From assembly GCF_005860805.1 (NCBI RefSeq), contig NZ_VCEJ01000004.1, positions 682,001 to 746,000 of the forward strand: 64,000 nucleotides of DNA, in the 5' to 3' direction. Below, piece after piece: positions 34,290 to 42,273 of this stretch; positions within the stretch are counted from its first letter, which is position 1; each line of letters begins with the position of its first letter. The notes beneath the pieces were generated by a model. It had not been told where the DNA came from, did no database searches, and was given only the letters and a program-made list of their open reading frames with translations. The stretch comes from Dyadobacter luticola. Lineage in GTDB: Bacteria > Bacteroidota > Bacteroidia > Cytophagales > Spirosomataceae. A program made the position numbers and the translations under genes.

Positions 34290-34311
34290 AAATTGAATAT
34301 AAACCTTTCGG

Positions 34312-35220
34312 TTACTTCACCGAAAATGTCCCTTCTCCTACTGAAAATCCTTCTGAATAAAGTTCGATGGTATAGGTGCCTTTTGTAAAAGGCGCATCAC
34401 GGTCATACATAATGCTCACGTCCTGGTTGTTATTAGCGTAGAGCACATCCTTGCTGATGGTATAACCCTGCTCCTGACCATTGTATTCAAATGTACCCGA
34501 GCCGGTTTTAGTATCCGAAATTGTCGCGCCGCTTGGATCTATGATGCGCAGATAGATGGTTTTATTATCTGCCTGCGTCAACGGATTTTTTTCCAGCATG
34601 AAATCAACCCGTACTTTATCCACTCTTTTGGATTTAACATTATCACCTTCACGCACTTTGCCTTTGGACGAGACTGCATATACTTTCACGTTACGTGCTC
34701 TCAGCGCAGCAGCCATCGTTACTTTCGATTCGAGCTCAGTATTCTTGGCAACTACCCCGCTCAACGAATCGCTCACCGCCTGCTTGGAAGTTTGCAGTTC
34801 GGTTTTTTCCTGGTTCAATGTTTCGTTTTGGCTGATCAGCTGCTGGTTTTCTTCCCGCAGCTGAGCGATTTCAACATCTTTCTGGGTGAGGAATGCTTCG
34901 TATTCCTTCACTTTTTTGCTCATATTGGCATTACCCTTGCGGAGCGCAATCCTATCTTGTTCGAGGGATGCTTTTGCTTTTTGTAGTTCTTCTACATCAC
35001 CTCCGAGGTTCTGCACTTCCAGAATCCTGGCGTCGAGCTGTTTGCCAATAGAATCGAGCTTGATTTCGGCGCTGGCCAGTTCATTTACGCGTGCCTGGAT
35101 GTCTGTGTCTTGTTTCTGAGTTAATGTGTGTTCGTTATAGTAGAGATACCCAAAAACGGCGGCAAGAACTGTCATCAAAATTAGACCCACGAGGAGGCCG
35201 GTGTTATTTTTCCTTTCCAT
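34312..35220 (-). CDS. membrane-anchored coiled-coil protein, unknown function
   Basis: Protein of 302 residues. One membrane segment (about residues 8-26, GLLVGLILMTVLAAVFGYLYY) is followed by a long coiled coil (about 30-170) with heptad-like Leu/Ile/Val spacing and many Glu, Gln, Lys. A beta-rich C-terminal domain of about 120 residues (VRVDFMLEKNPLTQADNKTIYLRIIDPSG to the end) follows, presumably outside the inner membrane. Proteins of this layout are common in Bacteroidota, but I do not know a function. The gene is monocistronic, with its own terminator and with the TPM-operon terminator upstream. Confidence 0.8.
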   Translation of the reverse strand: MERKNNTGLLVGLILMTVLAAVFGYLYYNEHTLTQKQDTDIQARVNELASAEIKLDSIGKQLDARILEVQNLGGDVEELQKAKASLEQDRIALRKGNANMSKKVKEYEAFLTQKDVEIAQLREENQQLISQNETLNQEKTELQTSKQAVSDSLSGVVAKNTELESKVTMAAALRARNVKVYAVSSKGKVREGDNVKSKRVDKVRVDFMLEKNPLTQADNKTIYLRIIDPSGATISDTKTGSGTFEYNGQEQGYTISKDVLYANNNQDVSIMYDRDAPFTKGTYTIELYSEGFSVGEGTFSVK

Positions 35221-35313
35221 ATATGTGCTTAGGTTAAATGATAAAATTTATAGGATATGTTCAAAAAACTGTGCCACTACTATACGCAGAATTTTGATTT
35301 GGATTGAAAAACA

Positions 35314-35351
35314 AAAAGCCGTTTGCAAGGAATTACCTGCAAACGGCTTTT
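35314..35351 (-). terminator. hairpin terminator of the lemA/TPM operon
   Basis: Stem AAAAGCCGTTTGCA (35314-35327) pairs with TGCAAACGGCTTTT (35338-35351), 14 bp, extended by AGG/CCT inside the loop with a bulge. On the minus strand it ends in a T-run; it lies 46 bp after the stop of the second TPM gene. Confidence 0.85.
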
Positions 35352-35397
35352 GAAAAAAATATATAACTTATTCTAAATCAATTATTTAAAATAAAAA

Positions 35398-36174
35398 CTA
35401 GTAATCACCTCCTGCGCCGCCGCCGCCAAAGCTACCGCCGCCAAAGCCTCCAAACCCGCCGCCTCCGCCGCCTCCGCCACCCCAGTTTCCAGAGAAGCTA
35501 CCACTCCCGGAATGGGTAGTATATGGCCAAATGATCGGTCCGCCAAAGTTGCCCAAGCCACCTCCGCCACGTCCGCCACGGCGATTTCTGAATATGATAA
35601 TGAGTATAATAACCAGGATGATACCGAATGTTAAAAATGGAGAACCAGAATCGCCACCATTATCGGTTTTGGGATCGGCTTTATATTCTCCGGTAGCGTA
35701 TTTAAAGATCATATCCACGCCCTGATCCAGCCCGGCGTAAAACTGGTTGTTCTTGAACTGCGGTATGATGACAGTGGAAATGATGCGTTTGGCGATGGCG
35801 TCAGGGATGGCGCCTTCCAAACCTTCTCCGGTCGCAATAAAAACTTTCCGGTCGGTAGCGGCCCATAGCAAAGCGATGCCGTTATCCTTGTCTTTTTGAC
35901 CTACACCCCACTCCCGGCCTAATTTAAATGCATAATCGGCAATCGGGTAATCGCCTGTCGTTTTAACGATCACAATCGTGATCTGCGAAGAAGTGGAATC
36001 GTTATATGCGACCAACTTTTGTTCAAGACTCGCTTTTTCACCTTCCGAAAGCTGGCTGGCAAAATCGTTGACGAGGCGTGGCGGGTTCGGTTTAGGAGGA
36101 ATATCCTGCGCACTTACCCCGAAGAATGTAAGCGCAAACAAGAAAAACAGGATCAGGGATTTATTCATAATCAT
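35398..36174 (-). CDS. TPM-domain protein with glycine-rich tail (YgcG-like)
   Basis: Protein of 258 residues. Signal peptide (about 1-22, ending GVSAQ), a TPM domain (about 28-165; PPRLVNDFASQLSEGEKASLEQKL and YKLGREWGVGQKDKDNG-like motifs, here FKLGREWGVGQKDKDNGIALLWA), one membrane helix (about 178-197) and a long glycine/phenylalanine-rich tail ending GGGAGGDY. TPM proteins (psb32 homologues) act in the envelope; related plant proteins help photosystem II repair, and the bacterial role is poorly known. Its ATG overlaps the stop of the preceding TPM gene by 3 bases within ATGA. Confidence 0.9.
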   Translation of the reverse strand: MIMNKSLILFFLFALTFFGVSAQDIPPKPNPPRLVNDFASQLSEGEKASLEQKLVAYNDSTSSQITIVIVKTTGDYPIADYAFKLGREWGVGQKDKDNGIALLWAATDRKVFIATGEGLEGAIPDAIAKRIISTVIIPQFKNNQFYAGLDQGVDMIFKYATGEYKADPKTDNGGDSGSPFLTFGIILVIILIIIFRNRRGGRGGGGLGNFGGPIIWPYTTHSGSGSFSGNWGGGGGGGGGFGGFGGGSFGGGGAGGDY

Positions 36175-36614
36175 TGTCCAAACGAAATATCGTCCGGAAG
36201 TTCGTTGATGTCGTCAGATTGATAGGGGAAGTGCGTTTTAAGCTGTAAACCAGCTTCTTCTATGCCTTTGGCAAGGCCTTCCGAGAATTGACCTTTTATA
36301 AAATATTCCCGGAGCAGGTCTTTGGTAGAATTCCAGAAGTTACCGGGTACCTTTTCATCGATTCCCTGGTCGCCGAGGACTGCAAATTTCCGGTCTTCGT
36401 AAGCCAGATAAAAAAGTACCCCGTTTCGCTGGGCGGTTTCATGCAGATGAAGAAAGAGGAAGACTTCTTTGGCCCGGTCCATCACATCCGGGGTCGGGCA
36501 TTTCTTTTCGATATGCACCTTAACTTCTCCGGAAGTCTGTGTTTCAGCTTGTTGAATGGCTCCAATGATGCGCTGCTGCTGTTCATCAGAGAAAAAAAGC
36601 GAATCGCTGGGCAT
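36171..36614 (-). CDS. TPM-domain protein without signal peptide
   Basis: Protein of 147 residues from ATG 36614; the frame to 36659 would start at TTG with 15 extra residues. A single TPM domain is visible (FSDEQQQRIIGAIQQAETQTSGEVKVHIEKKC, then LHETAQRNGVLFYLAYEDRKFAVLGDQGIDEKV). There is no signal peptide, and no membrane helix is evident, unlike its neighbour. It sits between lemA (68 bp upstream) and the second TPM gene (overlap), a gene trio often found together in Bacteroidota. Function unknown, probably with LemA in the envelope. Confidence 0.88.
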   Translation of the reverse strand: MPSDSLFFSDEQQQRIIGAIQQAETQTSGEVKVHIEKKCPTPDVMDRAKEVFLFLHLHETAQRNGVLFYLAYEDRKFAVLGDQGIDEKVPGNFWNSTKDLLREYFIKGQFSEGLAKGIEEAGLQLKTHFPYQSDDINELPDDISFGQ

Positions 36615-36682
36615 AAGCTGATGGTTTTGGTCAGGAAAGAAAAAAGCATTCCGGGCCAAATGATCCGGAATGCGATGTTATG

Positions 36683-37264
36683 CTAGAATTTGACAGTCGG
36701 TGCTTTGTCGGAGCCTGCCGATGCGGTGAAATAGCCTTTTTGAGAGAAGCCGAAAACGCCTGCAAACAGGTTGGTCGGGAATGTCCGAACTTCCTGGTTG
36801 TAATCTTTGACAACGGCATTAAAGTCGTTTCTGGCTACGCCAATGCGGTTTTCGGTGCCTTCCAGCTGCGCCTGCAATTCCAGGAAGTTTTGGTTGGCTT
36901 TTAGTTGCGGATATTGTTCAACCGAAACAAGCAGTCGGGAAAGTGAGCCGCTCAACTGGTCCTGTGCGGCCTGGAATTTGGAGATATTTTCCGGCGTAAG
37001 CTGGTCAGCATTAATGGTCGTCTGTGTAGCTTTTGCCCTTGCTTCGATTACTGCGGTCAAAGTGCTTTTTTCAAAATCAGCAGCACCTTTGACGGTACTT
37101 ACCAGGTTCGGGATCAGGTCGGCGCGACGCTGGTACTGGCTTTCTACTTTGGCCCAGGATTCTTTTACGACCTCGTCTTTGCCTACCAGGCCGTTATATT
37201 TACCGCAGCCTACGAATCCCAAAATGAGAACTACGACAATCACTGCAATGAGTCCTTTTGACAT
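36683..37264 (-). CDS. lemA: LemA-family protein
   Basis: Protein of 193 residues: an N-terminal membrane segment (about 4-21, with a Cys after GFVG) followed by a helical bundle with the LemA pattern YNGLVGKDEVVKESWAKVESQYQRRADLIPNLVSTVKG, then NRIGVARNDFNAVVKDYN and a C-terminal FP-x-N-x-F-A. LemA proteins are membrane-anchored with a periplasmic or extracellular helical domain; their function is not established. First gene of the lemA/TPM/TPM operon; a TAGCTTTG box lies upstream on the minus strand. Confidence 0.93.
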   Translation of the reverse strand: MSKGLIAVIVVVLILGFVGCGKYNGLVGKDEVVKESWAKVESQYQRRADLIPNLVSTVKGAADFEKSTLTAVIEARAKATQTTINADQLTPENISKFQAAQDQLSGSLSRLLVSVEQYPQLKANQNFLELQAQLEGTENRIGVARNDFNAVVKDYNQEVRTFPTNLFAGVFGFSQKGYFTASAGSDKAPTVKF

Positions 37265-37309
37265 TTTTGTATTTTAGTTTAGAATGAATGGATGTAATTC
37301 AAAGTTGTC

Positions 37310-37317
37310 CAAAGCTA
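37310..37317 (-). promoter_or_regulatory. possible TAnnTTTG promoter box of lemA
   Basis: On the minus strand 37317-37310 reads TAGCTTTG, an exact TAnnTTTG match 46 bp before the lemA start. The upstream TTTG partner is only 13 bp away rather than 17-23, so the call is tentative. Confidence 0.4.
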
Positions 37318-37413
37318 GCAAAAAGGTTTGCAAAAAATACATAACCGGTTTTTGACAAATTTGTGTGCCGGACGTATTGTGATAATGGGCAACTGGCCCG
37401 AAAAACGGGATTT

Positions 37414-38598
37414 TTAATATTCTCCTACACCGGCAATGTTGTTCCACCTGCCCCAGCTGACCGAGACTTCATAGTCGAGCAGGCAGCTTTCAAAGTACAT
37501 CGCGCCCATGGTCCAGTTGACACCCAAGTGATTGACCAGATAATCTGCTGCCGTGATCCGCTCTTTAAATGCCAGGAAGCCGGATTTTTGAAGTTTATCC
37601 ATGATCGCATTCACTTCTTGGTTATCGGTTTTTCCGTCTATCCAACTATTTAGAATTGCCTGATCATTGGTCCAGCGTGTAGAGAAGTCATGTTTAAACC
37701 CGCTCGGCTTGAAGATCCGCGGGCCGTAGCGAAGCAAAATCCAATGTGCATAGTCCCTTCTCAGCAAGTCTTTGATGAGTAATTCGGTTTGGGGAGAATG
37801 TTCAAGTGTGGAAATGCGGTTGTAAATTTTCCTGGGAGATAATCCGCCGAGCGACAACCATTGGGAAAGCCGTGAGTCGGTCAGACTAACCGGGTTTTCC
37901 TGATGTACATGTATGTCAGCAAGAAAACTTTCGAGTGTGGCCTGTGCCTGCGTCTCGCCAGCCAGACGGTTTTCAGATTTGGCTGCGGGCGCAATAATTT
38001 CCTCCGGATCGATACCCAATGTTGGTAAGGAAGGCAGCGAGCCGGCTTCAAATTCGGTCGGCAATATGATCTCTTCGGGTTCCGGAAGTGATGCTTTCAC
38101 AACTAGCTTATCAGTCAATTCGGCAAGAAATGCCTTGAAATTGGACGGTAGCTTTGAAATCGGGAAGGGGAGGTCCGCCGCGGAAATCAAAGTGTCCATC
38201 CAGAAAAGCTTGATGTCAATGTTGGCGATTTTCAGGTTTTTACTCAGGGAAGACTCGATCCTGGTTTCTTCCGGGCCTATTTCTTTGCTGGTATACACAA
38301 ATTCAGCATTGTAATCCTGCGCCATCTGTGCGATGATTTTCTCCGGCTCACCAATTCTGATTAAAAGATCGGCGCCCTTTTTACGCAGGTTATTCCGGAG
38401 ATCGGCCACAGCATCGAGCACACATTGGGCGCGCAATGCGCCTGTTCTGCGAAATCCGAGACGGGTACGCTCAAATTGCCGGGGATCGAAAACGTACACC
38501 GGAACAATTTCGTAACCTGTATGCGCCGCGTTGAATAATGCTTCGTTGTCGTTCAATCGGAGGTCATTTCTGAACCAATAAATGATGCGCTGAGCCAT
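37414..38598 (-). CDS. cryptochrome/photolyase-family flavoprotein (Cry-DASH-like), short C-terminus
   Basis: Protein of 394 residues. The N-terminal alpha/beta photolyase domain is clear (IIYWFRNDLRLNDNEAL, VPVYVFDPRQF). The C-terminal helical FAD-binding domain carries LLIKDLLRRDYAHWILLRYG, TRWTNDQAILNSWIDGKT and the FAD-site run VSWGRWNNIAGVGEY. The protein stops right there, whereas relatives normally continue through a DPR-x-x-x-F-N segment and tens of further residues. No in-phase continuation is visible past the stop. It may be a natural short form or a truncated gene. Family members repair UV-made pyrimidine dimers with blue light or act as light sensors. Confidence 0.85.
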   Translation of the reverse strand: MAQRIIYWFRNDLRLNDNEALFNAAHTGYEIVPVYVFDPRQFERTRLGFRRTGALRAQCVLDAVADLRNNLRKKGADLLIRIGEPEKIIAQMAQDYNAEFVYTSKEIGPEETRIESSLSKNLKIANIDIKLFWMDTLISAADLPFPISKLPSNFKAFLAELTDKLVVKASLPEPEEIILPTEFEAGSLPSLPTLGIDPEEIIAPAAKSENRLAGETQAQATLESFLADIHVHQENPVSLTDSRLSQWLSLGGLSPRKIYNRISTLEHSPQTELLIKDLLRRDYAHWILLRYGPRIFKPSGFKHDFSTRWTNDQAILNSWIDGKTDNQEVNAIMDKLQKSGFLAFKERITAADYLVNHLGVNWTMGAMYFESCLLDYEVSVSWGRWNNIAGVGEY

Positions 38599-38675
38599 TA
38601 AAAGAATACTGGATTGATGTCAAATTCGAATTTTAAAAAGCTACAATATTACAAAAATTGAACCGGTGTAAAATA

Positions 38676-38710
38676 AAAAGCCCGCTGCGGGTTGTTCGCA
38701 GCGGGCTTTT
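38676..38710 (-). terminator. strong hairpin terminator after the OmpA/PD40 gene
   Basis: Perfect 14-bp stem AAAAGCCCGCTGCG (38676-38689) with complement CGCAGCGGGCTTTT (38697-38710) and a 7-base loop, with a T-run on the minus strand. It lies 12 bp after the stop of the minus-strand OmpA/PD40 gene. Confidence 0.9.
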
Positions 38711-38722
38711 GAGATGAGTATG

Positions 38723-40747
38723 TTAGTAGCTCAAAATCGTGAATTCGGTACGCCGGTTTCGCTGATGCTCTTCCTCGGTTTTAGCATTCGGAATGATCAG
38801 CTCGCGCTCGCCGTAACCTTTGGCTACCATCCTGTCGGCATCGATTCCTTTTGTATTGAGATAGGCTACTGCGGATTCTGCACGGTTTTGGGATAATGTC
38901 ATGTTGTACGCATCCGTCGCACGGGCATCAGTGTGAGAGCTGAGCTCGATGGTCATCGTCGGGTTATCTTTCAGGATTTGAACAAGTTTGTCCAGCTCAA
39001 TAGCCGCGTCGGGGCGAATGTTGTATTTGTTCAAATCGTAATAAATGTTTTCCAGGACAAAAGTCTTGTTCAATTCCAGCTTATCCAGTTTGATCGTTAC
39101 ATTAAATGTAGTATCCGTCAATTCTTTGGTTAGAAAAATAGGAGGGATGGAGCGGCCATTCATTGAAAATGGTTCACGTTTGCTGATATAACCTTTTCGC
39201 TGCACCAGCAAACTGTAAGACGCTCCTTCCTCAACTGGCTGCGTACCGAATTTACCCGAAGGATTAGTGGAAAGCTGCGCAATTTGCACCTCGGAAGTGT
39301 CAGGCAGGATGTGAATGATTGCAGAATCGATCGGCATAGGGTTTTGGCCCGCAGTTACCACATTTCCCGCCAGGAAATATCTGACCACTTTCCGCTTTCC
39401 GTTCACATAATTAGGATTGTTGGGATTCAGCGGGTTGTTCGGATCATTGTTCCGGGCCACTTCTGCGCTATCCGGTTCTTCGGGCGAAGAGAAGTAGTAA
39501 ATGTCGTCATCGCCTTTTCCACCGTCACGGTTAGAAGAGAAAAATCCTTTTTTCAGGTTTTTATAAAATACAAGACCAAAATCATCCTGCGGACTATTGA
39601 ACGGCGTCCCCAGGTTTTCAATTGTAATCACGCCCTGGCTTCTGGTTGCTGAAAACAAATCGAGCTTACCTAATCCCGGATGCCCGTCGGAAGCGAAATA
39701 GAGTCTGCCGCCTTCGGCTACGTAAGGAAACATATCGTCACCGGCAGTGTTAATGTCCCTGCCCATATTTACCGGCCGGCTGAACCTTCCGGAGGCATCC
39801 ATGTTTGTGCGGTAAATATCAATGCCGCCAGCGCCACCGGCTCTGTTGGAAGCGAAGTAAAGCGTTTTCCCGTCTCTTGAAAATGCAGGAGAGCCATCCC
39901 AGGCAAGTGAATCGTTGATGGGCAAAATTGCTGGTAGCGTCCATTTACCATCAATGTTGCGGCTCATATATAAGTCTACATCGGCAGTACCTTTCTTCTT
40001 GCCGGTATTTCCACGCGCAAAAACCAATGTTTTTCCGTCAGGTGAAAATGCGGGCGAGCCTTCATTGGCGTCTTCATCAAAAATGTCCTGGCTTAGCAAA
40101 ACGGGATTTCCCTGCGTGGTACCTGCGTCCTCAGAGATCGCGACTTTATACAGGCCCAGCATTGCCTGACCATTGTTCTTATAAACCTTCTGTTTTTTGG
40201 AAGAAGAAAAAATCAGTTCATTGCCCAAAATGGTAGGGGAGAATTCGGCACCCGCGGTATTCAGTGGGATGTCTTTGATTTCCACTTCCATTTTCTGCGT
40301 TTTGAGGCGGTCCGCAATCCGGAGGATTTCAACTTCTCTCAACGCACGTTCCTGCAAGTTGGCAGCGCTGGCAGTATCTTTTGCAAAAGCTGAAAACTGG
40401 CTGGCTGCTTCGCTATACTGGCCGTCGGCTTTCAGGGCGTAGGCGTACTGGAATTTGGCATCGGGGCTGGTGAGGCCACCGTCCAGGGCTTTCTTATAAT
40501 AAGGTATAGCTTGTCTGAAACGGTTGGAAAGACGGTAGGATTCGGCAATCAAATAGTTGGTCTGGACAGGTTCATAATTTTCAGCGGCCGCCTTTTCGAA
40601 TCCTTTGATGGCAAGGTCATATTCTCCGTTTGAAAATTTCTTTTGTCCGTCTTTATAGGCCTGCATCGCCGAATTGCAGCCGGAGAGGTATATGCTTAGG
40701 GTAATAAGGCTAATTACGAGGGTAAAACTACTCCGCAAAAGTTTCAT
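38723..40747 (-). CDS. OmpA-family lipoprotein with TPR and PD40 repeats
   Basis: Protein of 674 residues from ATG 40747; the frame is open to 40813, but only this start gives a lipoprotein signal (lipobox YLSGC). Order: TPR-like helices (about 30-140; YKDGQKKFSNGEYDLAIKGFEKA), WD40-like PD40 beta-propeller blades (about 180-400; GSPAFSPDGKTLVFAR, GSPAFSRDGKTLYFASNRAGG), a carboxypeptidase-regulatory-like beta domain (about 470-540), and a C-terminal OmpA peptidoglycan-binding domain (IYYDLNKYNIRPDAAIELDKLV, SHTDARATDAYNMTLSQNRAESAV). Some members, such as PorE, take part in the type IX secretion system; this link is possible but not shown here. Confidence 0.92.
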   Translation of the reverse strand: MKLLRSSFTLVISLITLSIYLSGCNSAMQAYKDGQKKFSNGEYDLAIKGFEKAAAENYEPVQTNYLIAESYRLSNRFRQAIPYYKKALDGGLTSPDAKFQYAYALKADGQYSEAASQFSAFAKDTASAANLQERALREVEILRIADRLKTQKMEVEIKDIPLNTAGAEFSPTILGNELIFSSSKKQKVYKNNGQAMLGLYKVAISEDAGTTQGNPVLLSQDIFDEDANEGSPAFSPDGKTLVFARGNTGKKKGTADVDLYMSRNIDGKWTLPAILPINDSLAWDGSPAFSRDGKTLYFASNRAGGAGGIDIYRTNMDASGRFSRPVNMGRDINTAGDDMFPYVAEGGRLYFASDGHPGLGKLDLFSATRSQGVITIENLGTPFNSPQDDFGLVFYKNLKKGFFSSNRDGGKGDDDIYYFSSPEEPDSAEVARNNDPNNPLNPNNPNYVNGKRKVVRYFLAGNVVTAGQNPMPIDSAIIHILPDTSEVQIAQLSTNPSGKFGTQPVEEGASYSLLVQRKGYISKREPFSMNGRSIPPIFLTKELTDTTFNVTIKLDKLELNKTFVLENIYYDLNKYNIRPDAAIELDKLVQILKDNPTMTIELSSHTDARATDAYNMTLSQNRAESAVAYLNTKGIDADRMVAKGYGERELIIPNAKTEEEHQRNRRTEFTILSY

Positions 40748-40922
40748 AATGTCAAGTATAAAATCAAACGATCGACGCGCACACGGGTTTTGAAAAACAA
40801 TACTAATAAACAACGATTGGAAATAAAATTATGGATACAAGACGCTAAGATTTTTATTTGGGTTGTAATGCCTGTTTTTTGGTCAAAATTGGCAGCGGAG
40901 GAGAAAAAACAATTCTTAACAT

Positions 40923-40953
40923 TTTGTAAATCAATGTTACTATCATACTTTTG
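40923..40953 (+). promoter_or_regulatory. promoter of rpsL-rpsG
   Basis: TTTG at 40923-40926, a 19-bp spacer and TACTTTTG at 40946-40953: a full match to the Bacteroidota consensus. The following bases GCAGTCCG match those after the rplC promoter. The leader to the rpsL start is about 70 bases. Confidence 0.8.
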
Positions 40954-41028
40954 CAGTCCGATTTTTCGGGAAAACTGTTTATATAACAAAAGACTGGTTA
41001 GTTAACCGGATCAAAATCAATTTGTTAA

Positions 41029-41442
41029 ATGCCAACTATTTCACAATTAGTACGTAAAGGTAGAGAGACCATTACATGGAAGTCCAAGTCGCCGGCTTTG
41101 GACTCATGCCCTCAGCGTAGGGGCGTGTGCACCAGGGTGTACACAACAACGCCAAAGAAACCGAACTCAGCACTTCGTAAAGTTGCCCGTGTTCGTCTTT
41201 CTAACAATAAGGAGGTGAATGCCTACATTCCAGGAGAAGGCCACAACCTGCAGGAGCACTCGATCGTTTTGATCCGTGGTGGTCGTGTGAAGGATTTGCC
41301 AGGTGTACGTTATCACATCATCCGCGGTGCATTGGATACTGCTGGTGTGAACGGACGTAGACAACGTCGCTCGAAATATGGTGCTAAACGTCCAAAACCA
41401 GGACAAGTTCAGGCAGCGCCAACAAAAGGTAAAAAGAAATAA
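41029..41442 (+). CDS. rpsL: 30S ribosomal protein S12
   Basis: Protein of 137 residues, a decoding-centre protein of the small subunit. The conserved [20 protein letters not shown] and [17 protein letters not shown] loops are intact, with the lysines where streptomycin-resistance changes usually occur unchanged. It is the first gene of the ribosomal super-cluster, followed by rpsG after 117 bp, with no Shine-Dalgarno sequence before the ATG. Confidence 0.99.
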   Translation: MPTISQLVRKGRETITWKSKSPALDSCPQRRGVCTRVYTTTPKKPNSALRKVARVRLSNNKEVNAYIPGEGHNLQEHSIVLIRGGRVKDLPGVRYHIIRGALDTAGVNGRRQRRSKYGAKRPKPGQVQAAPTKGKKK

Positions 41443-41559
41443 AAAGTAACTCTCTCTGCTTTTATTAAGTAATTCATCTGATAAAAGGGAAGTAATCTGT
41501 GCCGATGCATGGGTGAATAAGTTGCAAAACGAAACCTACGTAAAAAATTTTAAGACAAA

Positions 41560-42027
41560 ATGAGAAAGTCGAAACCAAAGAAAAGATACATCCTTCCTGA
41601 TCCTAAGTTCAGGGATGTTCAGGTTACCAAGTTTGTGAACAACCTGATGTACGAAGGAAAAAAGAGTATTGCATTCACTATTTTTTATGACGCGCTGGAA
41701 TTGGTTGAGAAAAAAACCAACGAAAATGGTCTGGAAACATGGAGAAAAGCATTGAACAATGTTACTCCATCTGTTGAAGTAAAAAGCCGTCGTGTGGGTG
41801 GTGCTACATTCCAGGTTCCTACTGAGGTTCGTCCGGAGCGTAAGCAGTCACTGGGCATGAAATGGTTGATCAACTATTCCCGCAAGCGCGGCGAAAAAAC
41901 AATGGTTGACCGTCTGGCTGGCGAAATTATCGCTGCTGCAAAAGGTGAAGGTTCTGCTGTTAAAAAGAAAGACGATACGCACCGTATGGCAGATGCCAAC
42001 AAGGCATTCTCGCACTTCCGGTTCTAG
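41560..42027 (+). CDS. rpsG: 30S ribosomal protein S7
   Basis: Protein of 155 residues that nucleates assembly of the 16S rRNA head domain. The conserved [44 protein letters not shown] and [15 protein letters not shown] segments are present. Length is normal. It is co-transcribed with rpsL; a strong hairpin terminator follows the stop, so fusA has its own promoter. Confidence 0.99.
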   Translation: MRKSKPKKRYILPDPKFRDVQVTKFVNNLMYEGKKSIAFTIFYDALELVEKKTNENGLETWRKALNNVTPSVEVKSRRVGGATFQVPTEVRPERKQSLGMKWLINYSRKRGEKTMVDRLAGEIIAAAKGEGSAVKKKDDTHRMADANKAFSHFRF

Positions 42028-42052
42028 TTTTAGGACTAGTTCATATATTAAG

Positions 42053-42087
42053 AAACAGGTATCGCATGGACGTGCGGTACCTGTTTT
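42053..42087 (+). terminator. hairpin terminator after rpsG
   Basis: Stem AAACAGGTATCGCA (42053-42066) pairs with TGCGGTACCTGTTT (42073-42086), 14 bp with one wobble pair and a 6-base loop, followed by TTTGCTTT. Confidence 0.8.
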
Positions 42088-42145
42088 GCTTTAATGGGAG
42101 CTGAGTTGATATGTTGAAAAATAAGTCAAAAATTATTTCTCAATG

Positions 42146-42176
42146 TTGTTTTTATAGCTGACAATCTGTACTTTTG
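42146..42176 (+). promoter_or_regulatory. promoter of fusA
   Basis: TTG at 42146-42148, a 20-bp spacer and TACTTTTG at 42169-42176. A leader of about 90 bases precedes the ATG at 42274. The start-proximal bases GCGCTCTG resemble the GCAGTCCG seen after the other ribosomal promoters. Confidence 0.7.
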
Positions 42177-42273
42177 CGCTCTGAATTTCCGAAATAGGCT
42201 TCTCAGGCTATCGAAATTCTTGCCTTCGAATTGAAATTGCACATCGAATAAAATAAACACATCACCATTTGTC

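Noticed and set aside
35398..35560. Glycine-rich repeat tract as a possible mobile or CRISPR-like repeat
   Set aside because: It is the in-frame coding sequence for the glycine-rich tail of the TPM protein, common in that family.
42028..42273. Possible tRNA in the gaps of the ribosomal cluster (also 44835-45111 and 40748-41028)
   Set aside because: The hairpins there are terminators with T-runs; no cloverleaf, T-loop GTTC or anticodon arm could be built.
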